Assembly (NCBI GenBank): GCA_019614645.1
Contig: JABWDB010000001.1
Coordinates: 5,574,501-5,638,500, forward strand
Source: Stratiolaelaps scimitus
Taxonomy: Eukaryota > Arthropoda > Arachnida > Mesostigmata > Laelapidae
Direction of reading: 5' to 3'
Length of the DNA: 64,000 nt
Shown here one piece after another: positions 1 through 10,745 of this stretch (the stretch's first letter is position 1; each line of letters starts with the position of its first letter). A program made the position numbers and the translations under genes. The notes beneath the pieces are model-generated. The model made no database searches. It was not told where the DNA came from and saw only the letters and a list, made by a program, of their open reading frames with translations.

Positions 1-416
1 GGTTGGCACTGTTTCGCGATAGTACTTTGCTGAGAGAAGGCGAGAGAGGGGGCGGGGAGAGAAAAAGCGAGCTAGCTAGGCATAATAATAATACTAACAA
101 CAACAACAATAACATGAGGGCCACTGCGAGGAGCTTAGTGAGTTATTCAGCAGATTGTGTAGCACTGCCGAAAGCATCACAGTCGATGGTTCGGACGAGC
201 TTTGTTGGGTCTAGTTCTTCGGGTGGACGGCGGTACAAGAGGCGGAGTCGGCTCGGGTTGAGTTGAGTCGACCACCCCCACACCCCCAAACCCCTTGTCA
301 TCATTGACAGGCCCAGGGTAGACCAGCAGCGTCCAGCGTGATGGCGGTCTGCGCCGCGGGTCGGCCGCTGCGTCGACAGGAGACAGCACAGCGACGTTGC
401 AGCCCGTTGAACTTAC

Positions 417-577
417 ACCTATTGGACGAAGTACTTTGTCCAAGCTTTGTCGAATTCGTCTCATGATCCCCCCCCCCCCAATCACCCCCATCACCCGACT
501 CAGTCTCTCCCCGGCCCTGGATATCTCTTTTTCTCTCACTCTCTCGCGATGCTTCTCGTTCTTCGAATTTTGCGTAA
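417..577 (-). CDS. Candidate internal exon, charged Glu/Arg-rich peptide
   Basis: No family recognised. On the minus strand an open frame runs between a CAG acceptor (578-580) and a perfect GTAAGT donor (complement of 411-416). The peptide starts YAKFEERE, is rich in Glu, Arg and Ser, and then has a Gly/Asp run. The acceptor's pyrimidine tract is weak. A frame of 172 codons on the same strand (177-695) and a plus-strand frame overlap it, so chance cannot be excluded. Coding status is inferred from the splice sites alone. Confidence 0.22.
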
Positions 578-2851
578 CTGTTGAGGACGAACGACACGGC
601 CCACTATCATGCCACAGCGCACGTGGTGTCATGATGTCAGAGATTGGGAAGGCCAGCAGAAACGAGCAGAATTGAATAACTGACGCTTCATTCATAGCTC
701 GATTGCCATATCTTATTGTATCGTGTGTACATCACAAAGGAGGAAATCTGCAGTGATCTAAGCGACGGCGAAGTGGTAACAAGTGATCGCACGGATCTTC
801 CCTAAGGTGTCATAGCGCTCTATGAAGTATTTGACGCATCGGAACATTGTAAAAATCGGATCCGGTTGACAGTCTTAGTCAAGTCCAAGGCGTCATTACC
901 GTGGTCATATCACAAGGCGTCTGCTGCTTCGTTCTGGAGCCTCTTGGACATTGTCAAATGAATTTCATGTTATATATGAGTCACGGCAATTTGAGCGTGA
1001 GCATACGTACGCGGTATAGAACAACGCACGTAGATCGGTAAACGAATGTATCAGCTGGTCCGCCATGATTCAATTCAATTTAGGATACACTAGAAAATAG
1101 TGCAGTGGCGATATTAGGTCTCACTTGAGGGCACAGGATGAAGTTTTTTCCGTTTCCACCTTTCAGAAGCGCCTATCCTTCAGCAGCCATCAATAGTTTA
1201 AGCGCATTTCTGCGTTAACGCTATAGCTTCGTCTGTGAGAGGCGCCATGGGGCACTCGTATTCGCGTACGCCGAACCGGGCTCTGCCGTCGTGGGTGTCT
1301 GAATATCGACCGGGGCGAACGGGCACGACACGGAGTGGCCGACCTCAGAGGAGAGTCGAATGAAGAAGACCATTGGGAAACGAAGTGGTGCTCCTGATGG
1401 TGGTGGTGGTGCTCCTTCTCCTTTTGCTACTGCCGCTGGAAGCATCTTGTGGATAGAGAGCAAGGACCCTAGTTCCCCCGCGACGATCCCCCGGCCCTCC
1501 CTCACCCTGCCCTCCCTCACCAGAGAGGCAATCCGATTTAATGTGCACTTTAATTGCACGAATTGCAGACCCGCTGCCCCTCAGCCCCAATTGCCGCTTC
1601 TAGGTCTTTCCGTGCAGCAATAGCATGGCACCGACGACGCGAAGATGTGCCGCCAGCCCCCACAGCCGCCAGCTCTTGCCATGGACTCTCTGTGCCACCC
1701 GCCACCCCCCACCCCCCTTCTCTACGCAGTCGTACGCCACCAGACTCCTGCTGTCAGCCGGCTTCCCTGCGGATTCGTAGCGCCTGCTGGTGGAGCTGTT
1801 CGTCGCGTGAGTGAGCGCTGCTGCCTGCAACCGCTTCGCTTCCGGAGTCAGCAGGCAGGGCCAGAGCTCGGCGAAGAAACGTACTGGTCTGCCAGCTGAT
1901 ATTCTCTGGAACCCGTGTACGCGTCCATGGTACAAGAAGAAGCCGAGGAGGATGGCGGTGCGTCGGTGTCTGCCTATGTGGTTGTGTATCATCGGCAGAG
2001 TTGGGTGTGTGAGCGTGTGAGCAGAGGTTGTAAATTTAGGGAATATATTTCCTTGCTTGGCCCCTTAGCGTTCTCAGATGGGACTTCTTTAGCCTTCAAC
2101 GAGGGACGCCTATGGCGCTTGTGGGATTTGAGTCAAGTCGACGCCAGCCGAGCTTAGAGCCCTGCCGAACTTTTCGATGGTCTGAGAGTGCTCTAATTAA
2201 ATTAGCATAGATCTTGAAGAGATTATTAGTGATTATAGCCGTTATTCCACCCGTTTTCGTTCGCTTGCCGGCACCACGTCACTATGATGGCACCATTAGA
2301 CTAGAAGAATCTGAAATACAGACATATATTACAGATGCTGCTAGCTGGTATATCTGTATGTCTGTTGGATGATTTGTTTTTTTTTTCGAAGATTTTGTCC
2401 CGAGAAATAGGCTGCCGGCAAGGACATACATCATACATCATTGAGCTCTAACGACTTAAATGGACAACCCCGTATTATTTGATAGATGATTGTTCACGGC
2501 AAATCTTTGTTACAAGCTTCTCATTCCGCTTGATATTAACAGCCGCTTGGTGCGCTGAGCTATGTGTTAATGCCTCATGTGCCACCTGATGTGTTATATC
2601 GATAATGCAATCCATATAAAGGTGCCCATGTAGTGTGCAACTTCTGCTGTATAGACTGTAGGCCAACGAACTGAATGTGCGAAAAAAAGGACCATTCGTG
2701 CGAAGATCACGGCCGATGAGTCCTGCCTTTGTCCTGCCGATGATCAACGCTGGGGCGCTATCACGAGAAGGTACTCACTAGTCTTGTGCAGGCCAACAGC
2801 TTGAGTAGACTTCTTGTTGTTGTTGTTAGTGTTGTTGTTAGTCGAGTGCCG
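578..2851. other. No supported gene
   Basis: Several frames of 80-130 codons overlap between 1,221 and 2,157 on both strands, around CAG/CCG-rich DNA, but none has paired splice signals or a recognisable domain. The rest holds no structure I can support. Confidence 0.4.
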
Positions 2852-3001
2852 ATGGCAGAGTCAAACGCTAGGTTGGCAAAGACCAAGGTGACGACGAATT
2901 CGGCGGCGGCGGCAGCAGCAGCAGCGTCAGGGCAAACTGCTCAATCGTCGGGCATCCATCCTGCACTCTTGTTTATATCGGGGGGCAGTTTGGCTCAATA
3001 G
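2852..3001 (+). CDS. Candidate small ORF, 49 aa, with poly-Ala
   Basis: The ATG at 2852 has G at +4. The peptide starts MAESNARLAKTKVTTNS, continues with a run of eight alanines and ends at TAG. The frame is open upstream, so this could equally be a terminal exon; a possible acceptor lies before 2790 (ttgtgcag). Poly-Ala comes from a GCG/GCA triplet run, which also occurs in plainly non-coding parts of this window. No family recognised. Confidence 0.28.
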   Translation: MAESNARLAKTKVTTNSAAAAAAAASGQTAQSSGIHPALLFISGGSLAQ

Positions 3002-3080
3002 CAAGCATAGGCTGCAGACACTACGATGTATAGGCATCGCACATCTAGAGCAGATATATGTATGTGAGCGCGCGTGTGCC

Positions 3081-3100
3081 TATATATATATATATATATA
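3081..3100. repeat. (AT)n microsatellite
   Basis: Uninterrupted TA dinucleotide tract of about 20 nt. Confidence 0.95.
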
Positions 3101-3772
3101 GGTTCCTCACCTCAGATGTCTGACTCTGTCTACTGTACTCTCTATTCGTCCGCCGCCCCCATCCAGTGGACGTAACCCTCTTTGCGAGGCTGGGCTTTCT
3201 CGGCCATTTCTCCCCGCACCTCGAGCCCCCCCCCGTCCCCGTCATGTATACACAGCGTTGGCCGGTCGACCCGTCAGCCTGCCGGACGGCCAGGCTCGTG
3301 CAACACTAATTGATGCTCATACGACGACGACGGCGGAGGCAGCAGCAGCAGCGGCGGCATCGGCAATAAGTGTACCGCTCCTGCTGCTGCTGCTGCTCCT
3401 TCATACCCTCCAAATCTCTATGGTTTCCTTGCCTGCTCTATCGTGGTGCCTGCTGGCATACACTCCATGGGTGTATACTTGCCAACGATGAGTCACACAC
3501 ATCGCATCTATGAACATATAGGGCGATCCGCTGCCGCCATTCGCTGCCAACGAATATAGACGAATAACTCGATGGAAGATGGCTGAGCTCTCTATGGCTG
3601 GGACACAACAGGAGCAGAGTACTGTAGTGCACCGCCGCACCACACACACCTATGCGCATTCATACCGACATCGGGGCACCTACGAGGAGAGAGAGAGAGA
3701 GAGAGATCGACACACGGACGGGCAGACGAACCGACAGACCGACCGAAATTTACCCTCGACCTACCCGTAAAG

Positions 3773-3799
3773 GTGGTGGTGGTGGTGGTGGTGGTGGTG
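3773..3799. repeat. (GGT)n microsatellite
   Basis: About nine GGT units read on the plus strand. The same stretch encodes poly-Gly in one frame, but no exon boundaries support translation. Confidence 0.9.
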
Positions 3800-5895
3800 T
3801 CAGAATCCAGCTAAGAGGCCAACTTACAGCCGAATGGAGGAGCGAGTTAGCGAACATGGCCTCAAGGTGATGCCTCGTAAGAGCGTGCCACTCGGCGGAC
3901 GGTCCAATCCTTGGGCACTGGGACCGTGATCTCGGCCCCAGTTTACCGGCCGGCTGGGTAGTTGCGTGTGTCGTCGACTAGGCGGCGCGGGCGGATATAC
4001 CGAAGCGGGTAGACAGGGTTCAAGAGATGGTTCTCTGCCCTTGTGAAGGCCTCATGACCATGATCGGAAGAGGACGAGACATCCACCATCTGCCGACAGT
4101 TAAAACGAAAACAACGTAAAAAAAACTATGTATTTCACACTTTGAGACCCTCCCTGGCGAAAACGGACTGGCCCGCGATAGAACAGAAATTTGGGGCAGA
4201 CAAGTGATTGTTTTACGATGAAGATGGCTGAACGACCCAGACACCCGTTGCGATCATAATACTACCGTACGAGAAACTGTTTCGCATGGATATGCGGTAA
4301 TTACTTAGTTCGTAATACGCGCATTATCCCACTCAGAGACTGTTCGTTATGGTAATTATTATATTCCTTTTTTAACAGAATTTTTTTAATGCCCCTATCA
4401 AGGACGCAACCGCAATGATAGCATGCGAGTGTGCTATCACAGTGCACCTCGATACTATATAATGGAAAACACGTTGGCGAGCAGTGCACCCCGCCCAATA
4501 AGTGAGCATCGGGCAGATAAAGGTTCCGATCTACTTAGTTATGGTGAGTTACATCGATCTCTGCACACAGCAAGATCGTGTGTAGGAGAGTGTGTCTGTG
4601 TATTGGCGTCAAATCAACAGATTGAGCTGGATAATCCTTCATTATCTCGTCCCGTCGAGCCTTGCAGGGCCGGCCCGTGGTGAGTGGGCACACTGAGGGC
4701 TCAGTCCCGCGTACAGTACGATCCTACTCCACTCCCTGGGGCATCACTACATCGAAATCTAACACCCGACGAATCTGCCTGCCCGTCCTTGCCTAGCTAG
4801 CAGCAGCCAACGGGCTCGAACTGTTGTAGTTTCGGGCAGGAAACGGGCGCGGGACATGATGTACAGTAAGAGACGAGATCGAACGAAGCGCTGGCCGGTT
4901 CGCCCACTGCACGCCTTAGGGGAGCGCCGGACCAGGCTCCCATGGACTGCGGACCACTAACTGATCTCCGTGGACCACGACGCCGAACACACGAGTCGGC
5001 CTCTGTAGGTGTTAGCTGCGAGTACGTAGTTAGGTGTCCGGTGGTAGCTTCTTAACGTCGGATGGACGCGATGAGATTGTAGCATTCTCACACCAGTGCC
5101 AAAGGGGTAAAGGAAACAGAGACAAGGAAGGCGAAGAAGAGCGGACATGCTGCTGCTCCTGTTACAATCGAACCCTGATTAGAAGCCACCTATCATGAAC
5201 AGCTAATCCACTCAAGTCTGTAGCCGATTACAGCTTGTGTACCGCACGTATCCCGGGTTGACGTACAAACATCTCACTGCATTCGCTATGCAGCGACTAC
5301 GAGCGTAGATTATGAGATGCACACTCGCATAAACTGATACAGCTAGTGACCGCAGTTGCCCGGCGAATCGTCTTATTATACTATAGCTAAATAGCTTAGG
5401 GGACATAGACGCACCACTTGGGATTTTCTAGGGTAGAGTCAGCCAAACGTGAATTTATTCACAATCATTTTTGTTACGCAATCGTGAGTGTGTGTGTGTG
5501 TGCGTGTGGGTCATCATACGAGGCGGCTGATGCTGTTACTGTTGTTCGATTCTAATGAAGTAAACTGCATTAGCATAACAAACAATGCAGCGATGGGTGA
5601 TTTGAGGCTCTTGCACACTTTCAGAGGCGAGTTGTTCCATGCAGCTGCAGCGAGCTCGTAGAGAGACTCATTTGTTATAGCTGATCATCTGTTATCGAGT
5701 ATGCATAACCTTACGGGGTCCAATACAAGGGGAAGCAGAGTTCAGTACAGCTTTAATCAACGACTTAAATGGCAATTATAACGGCATCATTTCCTGGGCA
5801 AATTTTAGCTAAGCAAAGTTGCTCTATCCTCCAGGTGAATTGCACTCCACGCTGGGGCACAGCTTGAGTAAAGTGAACACATCGTCGACATCGAC
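3800..5895. other. No supported gene
   Basis: Only short frames on both strands. There is a small (GT)n run near 5,490. No splice pair, RNA gene or dispersed repeat was found. Confidence 0.4.
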
Positions 5896-6009
5896 ATGTT
5901 TCGATCGGTCTTAGCATTCATTAACGACGACGACGGCCTCCGCGAGTTGACGAGTGTCGCCGGAGCCAGCCACCGGTCGTCCGTACAGCCGAGCGACGAG
6001 AAGATCTCG
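5896..6009 (+). CDS. Candidate first coding exon of a short-intron gene
   Basis: The ATG at 5896 is the first Met after an in-frame TAA. The 38 codons start MFRSVLAFINDDDGLREL and end SDEKIS, directly followed by GTAATT, a usable donor, in phase 0. The following 132-nt stretch ends in a good acceptor (tccccctgcag) at 6131-6141, where the next candidate exon continues in the same phase. No family recognised. The ORF also reads through the donor to a stop at 6118-6120, giving a 74-aa unspliced alternative. Confidence 0.4.
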
Positions 6010-6141
6010 GTAATTGTTATTATGCCCGCCTTCGCCTACCGCCGCCGCCCGCCGCCCGCGTATTTTGATAATAACGACAACGTAAATAATAAACGTAATA
6101 ATGATGATTGTTATTGTTAATTAAGAATTGTCCCCCTGCAG

Positions 6142-6206
6142 ATCGCGAGCGGAGTGTGTTTGAACACGAAGAGCGGTGTCTTACACAGTGACCTGCGGAG
6201 CATCAG
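6142..6206 (+). CDS. Candidate second exon, joins in phase to 5896-6009
   Basis: Begins after a pyrimidine-rich acceptor and reads IASGVCLNTKSGVLHSDL in phase 0, matching the end of the preceding exon. It ends at CAG|GTAGAC, a weak donor. If unspliced, the frame stops at once (AGG TAG), so the protein could simply end here at about 60 residues. Function unknown. Confidence 0.38.
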
Positions 6207-6252
6207 GTAGACAGTGGCTGATAACGGCGGCTGTTCCGCCGTCTGCCTACAG

Positions 6253-6355
6253 TTTGCCCAACTCGAATGTAGCGTCGGTGGCCCACGGTCCCCGGCGGCA
6301 CTGGATCTCGATGTGCATGTATACGATCGTAGGACTCCGTGACTTTCCTCCGTGA
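6253..6355 (+). CDS. Possible third exon of the 5.9-6.4 kb model
   Basis: A good acceptor (gccgtctgcctacag) precedes this segment. The two-nucleotide phase left by exon 6142-6206 fits, giving a peptide starting LPNSNVASVAHGPRRHW and ending at TGA. The intron it requires (6207-6252) is only 46 nt, near or below the lower limit in most animals, so this exon is less sure than the first two. Confidence 0.28.
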
Positions 6356-6501
6356 AACGGGGTAGATCGAGTAGAGTGGGCTCTGAACCCTTCGTCGAGA
6401 CCTTAATTATAAAGGTGTAATTAAATAATCCCTTCCCCTGTGCGTCGCTTCGGTTTGAAATCGTCTTCGCAGCCCCCAGATCGCCCTAACAGCCCCTCCG
6501 C

Positions 6502-6522
6502 GCTCTCTCTCTCTCTCTCTCT
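6502..6522. repeat. (CT)n microsatellite
   Basis: Twenty-one nt of alternating CT. It sits 28 nt upstream of the strong AG acceptor at 6549-6550 and forms part of its pyrimidine tract. Confidence 0.95.
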
Positions 6523-6550
6523 ATCTTTTACTGTCTCCTATTCCCCACAG

Positions 6551-6702
6551 CCATCTGCAGATCGCGTTCGCTCTGCCGATTTCGTCCTGTGTTTGTGAGT
6601 GCCTATCCGCGAATGGGATTTTTGCAGTCCCCCTTAGAAGCTGGATGGTTGGTTACCGGCTTTGCCATCGCTGCGATAATACATTGGCTGGGACGACAAT
6701 GA
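6551..6702 (+). CDS. Candidate terminal exon with a hydrophobic C-terminus
   Basis: Preceded by one of the best acceptors in the window: a (CT)n tract, then tattccccacag. In the frame starting two bases in, about 49 codons stay open to TGA at 6700-6702. The last 20 residues (GWLVTGFAIAAIIHWLGRQ) form a plausible single membrane helix, as in tail-anchored proteins; that role is inference. An internal GTGAGT at 6595 could instead define a 44-nt internal exon. A weak donor at 6340 would join the 5.9 kb model in phase. Confidence 0.33.
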
Positions 6703-7558
6703 CGAAGGTGGATGGCGATCACGCAGGAGATGTCGTCTCACACGCAAAGTTAATGAACGACCATGAGGTAAACGAGCAACGCTGGGCTAGTTGAGAGTGG
6801 ACGCCAGCACTTGGCCAGGAGACCAGTATAATCAAGGAGCCAGCGTCGGCCAAGGTATCAACCGACCAAAGGGCTTAAATCTGTCCTCATTGTAACCACT
6901 GCCTCCAAGCGGAATGACACTGAAGTCCAATATAGATATGGCCTCACTGTAGATAATATATAGCAGTCCATCATGGGTTTGGGCCTTTGAATCGAAACCC
7001 ACATCTTAATGCGGGGAACGATCGGTGATGTATTCATTCATATTTTATCGAATTTTATTTGATAGTATTAATATCTTGAGCTAATTGCAAGATACAGATT
7101 TAATAAATCGTTTGTTAGCCCGTCAATTCGGTCACAGCGCATTGTACTGTAGGCATATGAGTGCACGCCAATTGAGCCTAACCAAACTACAATGACTAAC
7201 CAACTGGTTCACTTCTTAGCTATTCTGATTGTAATTAAATAGAAGGGTTATTCTTCAAGACTAAAACATATGACTGTGCATAGGGCGACCCCAGCAGATA
7301 GAAGTCCGCTGGCTCTTCACCAGTCTGTTATCTGCTGTTCGTGGCAGACGAAACGGACAACGGCTTTCGCTGGCCGCAGGGAGAACGACCACGAGGGCCA
7401 CTCAGCTCCAATGGCGACACAGGAGCCACCACAGCCGCATCAGTCACCAGCGCAAACGATCACCCGCAAATGTCTCTATAGCTTGCCGCCGCCGCCGCCG
7501 CCGTCTCAGGAGTGACTATGAGAAGAATACTAATTGAGGTGGTTTCTTCTCTTTGCAG
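6703..7558. other. No supported gene
   Basis: An 81-codon frame (7270-7515) ends in poly-Pro from a CCG run and has an internal ATG at 7411, but only a 43-nt gap separates it from the acceptor at 7558, too short for an intron. Otherwise featureless. Confidence 0.35.
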
Positions 7559-7636
7559 GGGTCTACTCCTACATTTGCCTCTTGCGGGCCGCTGACCCGC
7601 ACCCTGCGGCCTGATCTGTCCTATTGGTACATTCAG
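7559..7636 (+). CDS. Candidate 78-nt internal exon, phase 0-0
   Basis: Strong acceptor (tttcttctctttgcag) at 7558 and CAG|GTGTTG donor after 7636. The frame gives 26 residues starting GSTPTFASCGPLTRTL. The length is a multiple of three, so it could be skipped without a frameshift. The frame stays open to 7689. A minus-strand frame (7460-7720) overlaps. No family recognised. Confidence 0.35.
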
Positions 7637-7720
7637 GTGTTGTTCTATCAGGTCCGGACTGTGCTTAGATCTTCGTTGCCTCTGGCTTAACTTCGGTTTC
7701 CTTGCCAACGAGGCACTCAC

Positions 7721-7856
7721 CTGGTTCAGAGCTGGTCACCAAATGGTTGGAGCAAATTGCAATCAAATCTCGGGATCTGCGAACTCTTGATTTCGCTGAT
7801 TCGGCAACACTGATAAATAACAACACCTTGTAGCTTGATACCGTACACTCAAGAGG
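7721..7856 (-). CDS. Candidate internal exon ending at a consensus donor
   Basis: On the minus strand the segment ends at CAG|GTGAGT (complement of 7715-7720), a full consensus donor. It begins after ctttctacaactag, whose TAG is also the in-frame stop that bounds the ORF. The 45 codons start PLECTVSSYKVLLFISVAES, in phase 0 to 1. A second minus-strand frame (7763-8113) overlaps and is open for 117 codons, so the frame choice is uncertain. Confidence 0.35.
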
Positions 7857-8036
7857 CTAGTTGTAGAAAGCGAATCGAAGCATGCTCGTCTCACTGTACA
7901 GCTTACGGTTGGCATACACAGACATGCGATATTCGTTCGAACACTTAAAGGGATGAACCACCCAATCAACTCTTCTATGTTTCTGAGTATGTACAACGCT
8001 GTGATTTCTATTTTAGCGTAGTGTGGCCTCGAGTGA

Positions 8037-8258
8037 ATGCCTCTTGACAACAGACGATTATTTGTCATCGAAAGATGGTTGAGAGGTGTCATACCGCCGA
8101 ACGGTGTCAGCATCTTGAGCTGCTGCGGCTGCAGCAGCTGCTGGATGAATGACTACAATAAGTATCTGGCATCCACACCTGATACTGCTACCACCACTGT
8201 CCGTATCTACCGTATACGCAGAATCTATGGACGTGCACAGCGACGCCACTTCGGGTAG
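8037..8258 (+). CDS. Candidate ORF, 73 aa, cysteine cluster
   Basis: The ATG at 8037 follows a good acceptor (tgatttctattttag, 8016). The frame encodes a central Cys-rich stretch (SCCGCSSCW) and a basic C-terminus to TAG. The Cys cluster derives from a CTG/CAG palindrome at 8118-8139, so it may be structural DNA rather than protein. A minus-strand frame overlaps. No family recognised. Confidence 0.25.
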   Translation: MPLDNRRLFVIERWLRGVIPPNGVSILSCCGCSSCWMNDYNKYLASTPDTATTTVRIYRIRRIYGRAQRRHFG

Positions 8259-8853
8259 CCAGCGATGAAGGACATGCACGTAACAGGTGTATGAAATGAA
8301 GACCGAGACTAGATAATTCTAGAACGCCTCCACCTCGACTCGGAATTAGCCAGCTGGTGTCGGAACGACCAGCGACGAACTGACTGCATCCGTCGCTTCG
8401 TCCAGCCCGGGGATGGCTTCAACTTCGAAGTCACTGGCCGTAAATGCCGGAAGTGACAGGTTCGTGTCCCTCGATCCGGTGGTGACAAATCGAGAACTCG
8501 AGCGTTGCAAAAACAAAAAAACTGCACTTAATACACTAAAACCTTTTTTGTTTTGTATTGGGTAATTCGGTAATTGTGAGCCGGCAATCACCAGCGTAAC
8601 GGCAACGAAAAATACGTGACTATGTGGGAGGCGAAGTTAGTCGTTTCCTCATACGATGAGCATATGCGACAGGTGAAATACACATGTACATCGTAACACA
8701 GCCTTCGGTGTCTTTCTTCGGCCTGCGGCGTAAATATATATCTACGATTTTTAGAAGGATGTGAATACGGCTGGACGTAGTCAAGTTACGAAATGCAGAC
8801 AGATTACGTGGTAAGTTCAAGTATCGACGAACCGGATGGGCATCTCTCACGTC

Positions 8854-8875
8854 AGAGAGAGAGAGAGAGAGAGAG
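8854..8875. repeat. (GA)n microsatellite
   Basis: Short uninterrupted GA tract. Flanking DNA from 8,259 to 9,286 shows no supported gene. Confidence 0.93.
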
Positions 8876-9286
8876 CTTGGAAATAGATAATAGATGAAGG
8901 AGATACACAGCACAGTCTGTCGCTTTCAACAGGTAAATACAAATATAGAATGCCAGTGATTGAAGCGTATACCTAACATGAATAGGTTTGCCGTGTTATA
9001 AAAACGAAGACAACATTCACCTGTCCAGCGTATTGTCCTGCACCCGTAATTAATCCTGTAGCGAATTCGATTTACGCCAGCTAGTCTCATTAATTAAAAA
9101 AATAACAATAATAATATTAGATGGTATTGTACATAATCGATTTAAAACAGTGAGAATAAAGGCAAAATAACAGAAACATTAGACGATACTGAATCAACGA
9201 AAGCGCCGATTAGTATACGTGTTAAGGTGCGCACAGGCAGAACACATAATGACGAGCAAAAGGTTACAGCACAAACCTTCTGACAA

Positions 9287-9315
9287 AGAGAGAGTGAGGG
9301 AGGGAGAGAGAGAGA

Positions 9316-9400
<85 letters not shown>
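9287..9400. repeat. Long (GA)n microsatellite
   Basis: Interrupted GA/GGGA units, then about 79 nt of uninterrupted GA from 9,322. It is the longest purine-pyrimidine mirror tract in the window. Apparent ORFs of Arg-Glu or Leu-Ser repeats across it are translation artefacts. Confidence 0.97.
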
Positions 9401-9401
<1 letters not shown>

Positions 9402-9548
9402 AATAGATATAATAGGTAGATGGAGACAGAGAAAATCGTCGAGAACGTCTCGAGCCCCGTAACGACACAGGCAGTCTCGACTATTCCCCGCGAAGCAGCA
9501 TTGGCTTACAAAAGCGGAACGGTCTCATTAACAGTTATCAGATAAGTA

Positions 9549-9870
9549 AACATCAGCAGCATCGGCCGTCACCGCAGCAACCACCGGAGAATTACCATCT
9601 CTGGCCAATTCGACTGCCGCCGCCACCGCTGACGCATCAACAGACGAAGCGGCTCTAGCAGCAGCAGCAGCATCAGATCATGATGATGCTGATGTTGCTG
9701 AAGCTGCTGCTTCGTACGGAGGCAGTTGTGGAAGAGAACGTAGGAAAACAAAACGAACGACTTGCCGAGTGGCAAGTGACATCCGCCCCGTGAGGGCGCT
9801 CGCTCTACCGTCGCCGATGGCAGAGGCGGCAGTTGCCAGAGACAGCAGCGATGACGTCTGGTGGCACTGA
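9549..9870 (+). CDS. Candidate Ala/Ser/Asp-rich exon
   Basis: A frame with no early Met stays open for about 107 codons between an in-frame TAA and TGA. It begins TSAASAVTAATTGELPS, has poly-Ala and an Asp-rich patch, then a basic KTKRTTCRV patch. A possible acceptor (aacatcag) lies at 9557. From about 9851 a second frame with ATG (MTSGGTDSSSNGGG) stays open to 9970, so one gene with a splice or frameshift is possible. Low-complexity transcription-factor-like composition; family not identified. Confidence 0.28.
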
Positions 9871-10328
9871 CAGTAGTAGTAATGGTGGTGGTGATGGTGG
9901 TGGCTGTTGCAGCAGCAGCCGCAGAAATAACGCGGAGGCAGAAATCATTCGACACAAGTCAGCTCTTTAATGCGTTAATGTCCCACAAGGTTCGCACATA
10001 CACACACAGACAGACAGATAGACATTCATGTGGTCGATACGAACAAAATGAAGGAAAGCGCTCTCCAGCCGGACCTCCACACGTACCACAACGAATACTA
10101 GTGCTGCCACTGTGACAGCCACCAGCAGCAGCAGGACGGCGGCGGCTGCTACTGCTGTGTATATATATATCCGCTTTCGTCTCTGTGCCCGTCTGTGCGT
10201 TTAATTTATAGAAGTTCATCTTTGGTGATTTCGAGCGAGATAGATCGATGGATATATAGGCATACAGACAGCAGACAGACAGGAAGACATAGCCATCCGC
10301 CAGTCACTCACAAAGACTCAGGCCGCAG

Positions 10329-10745
10329 ATGTGGTACACGGATCTACGGTTGAGGCTGGCCACAGAACAGTACAACGCTGCGACCAACACATGCACCGAC
10401 ACACAACAACAACAACAACCACAACAGGAATACTGTAACGCGCTGGCAGTAGGTACCGGTGCTGTTACGTCAGGAGTGACTGCCACTGGTGGTGGTGATG
10501 ATGATGGTGGTGGTGGTGATCGGGCTGTTAAGCGATGCAAAAGGACGGAATCGCCCCACTCACGTCGAAACTCAAAGATAGTCAAGGGTCGAGCGTCAAG
10601 ATATCGCACCAAGAGGACGAAAAGGACGACGAAATGGACTTGAGCAACGCATCGATGCCGCCGCCACCGCCACCACGACCGTCAGTGAGGCATCGAATTC
10701 ACTTCGTCCAGTGGAGGGGGACGGGGGTGACGGAGAAGAAGCAAT
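10329..10745 (+). CDS. Two overlapping frames, Gly/Asp-rich then acidic/poly-Pro
   Basis: Frame one (10329-10643) has poly-Gln, a Gly/Asp run and a basic RRNSKIVKGR segment. Frame two (from ATG 10535 to TAG 10745) reads MQKDGIAPLTSKLKDSQG, then an acidic EDEKDDEMD stretch and six prolines. They overlap for about 110 nt in different frames, so at most one is right unless there is splicing or a frameshift. No splice site decides it. It is antisense to the ORF at 10682-10945. Confidence 0.25.

Noticed and set aside
177..695. 172-codon minus-strand frame
   Set aside because: No ATG in good context or paired splice sites, and it competes with a better-bounded frame on the same strand.
9142..9468. 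Leu-Ser and Arg-Glu repeat ORFs across the (GA)n tract
   Set aside because: Translation of an uninterrupted dinucleotide repeat; no start context or splice signals.
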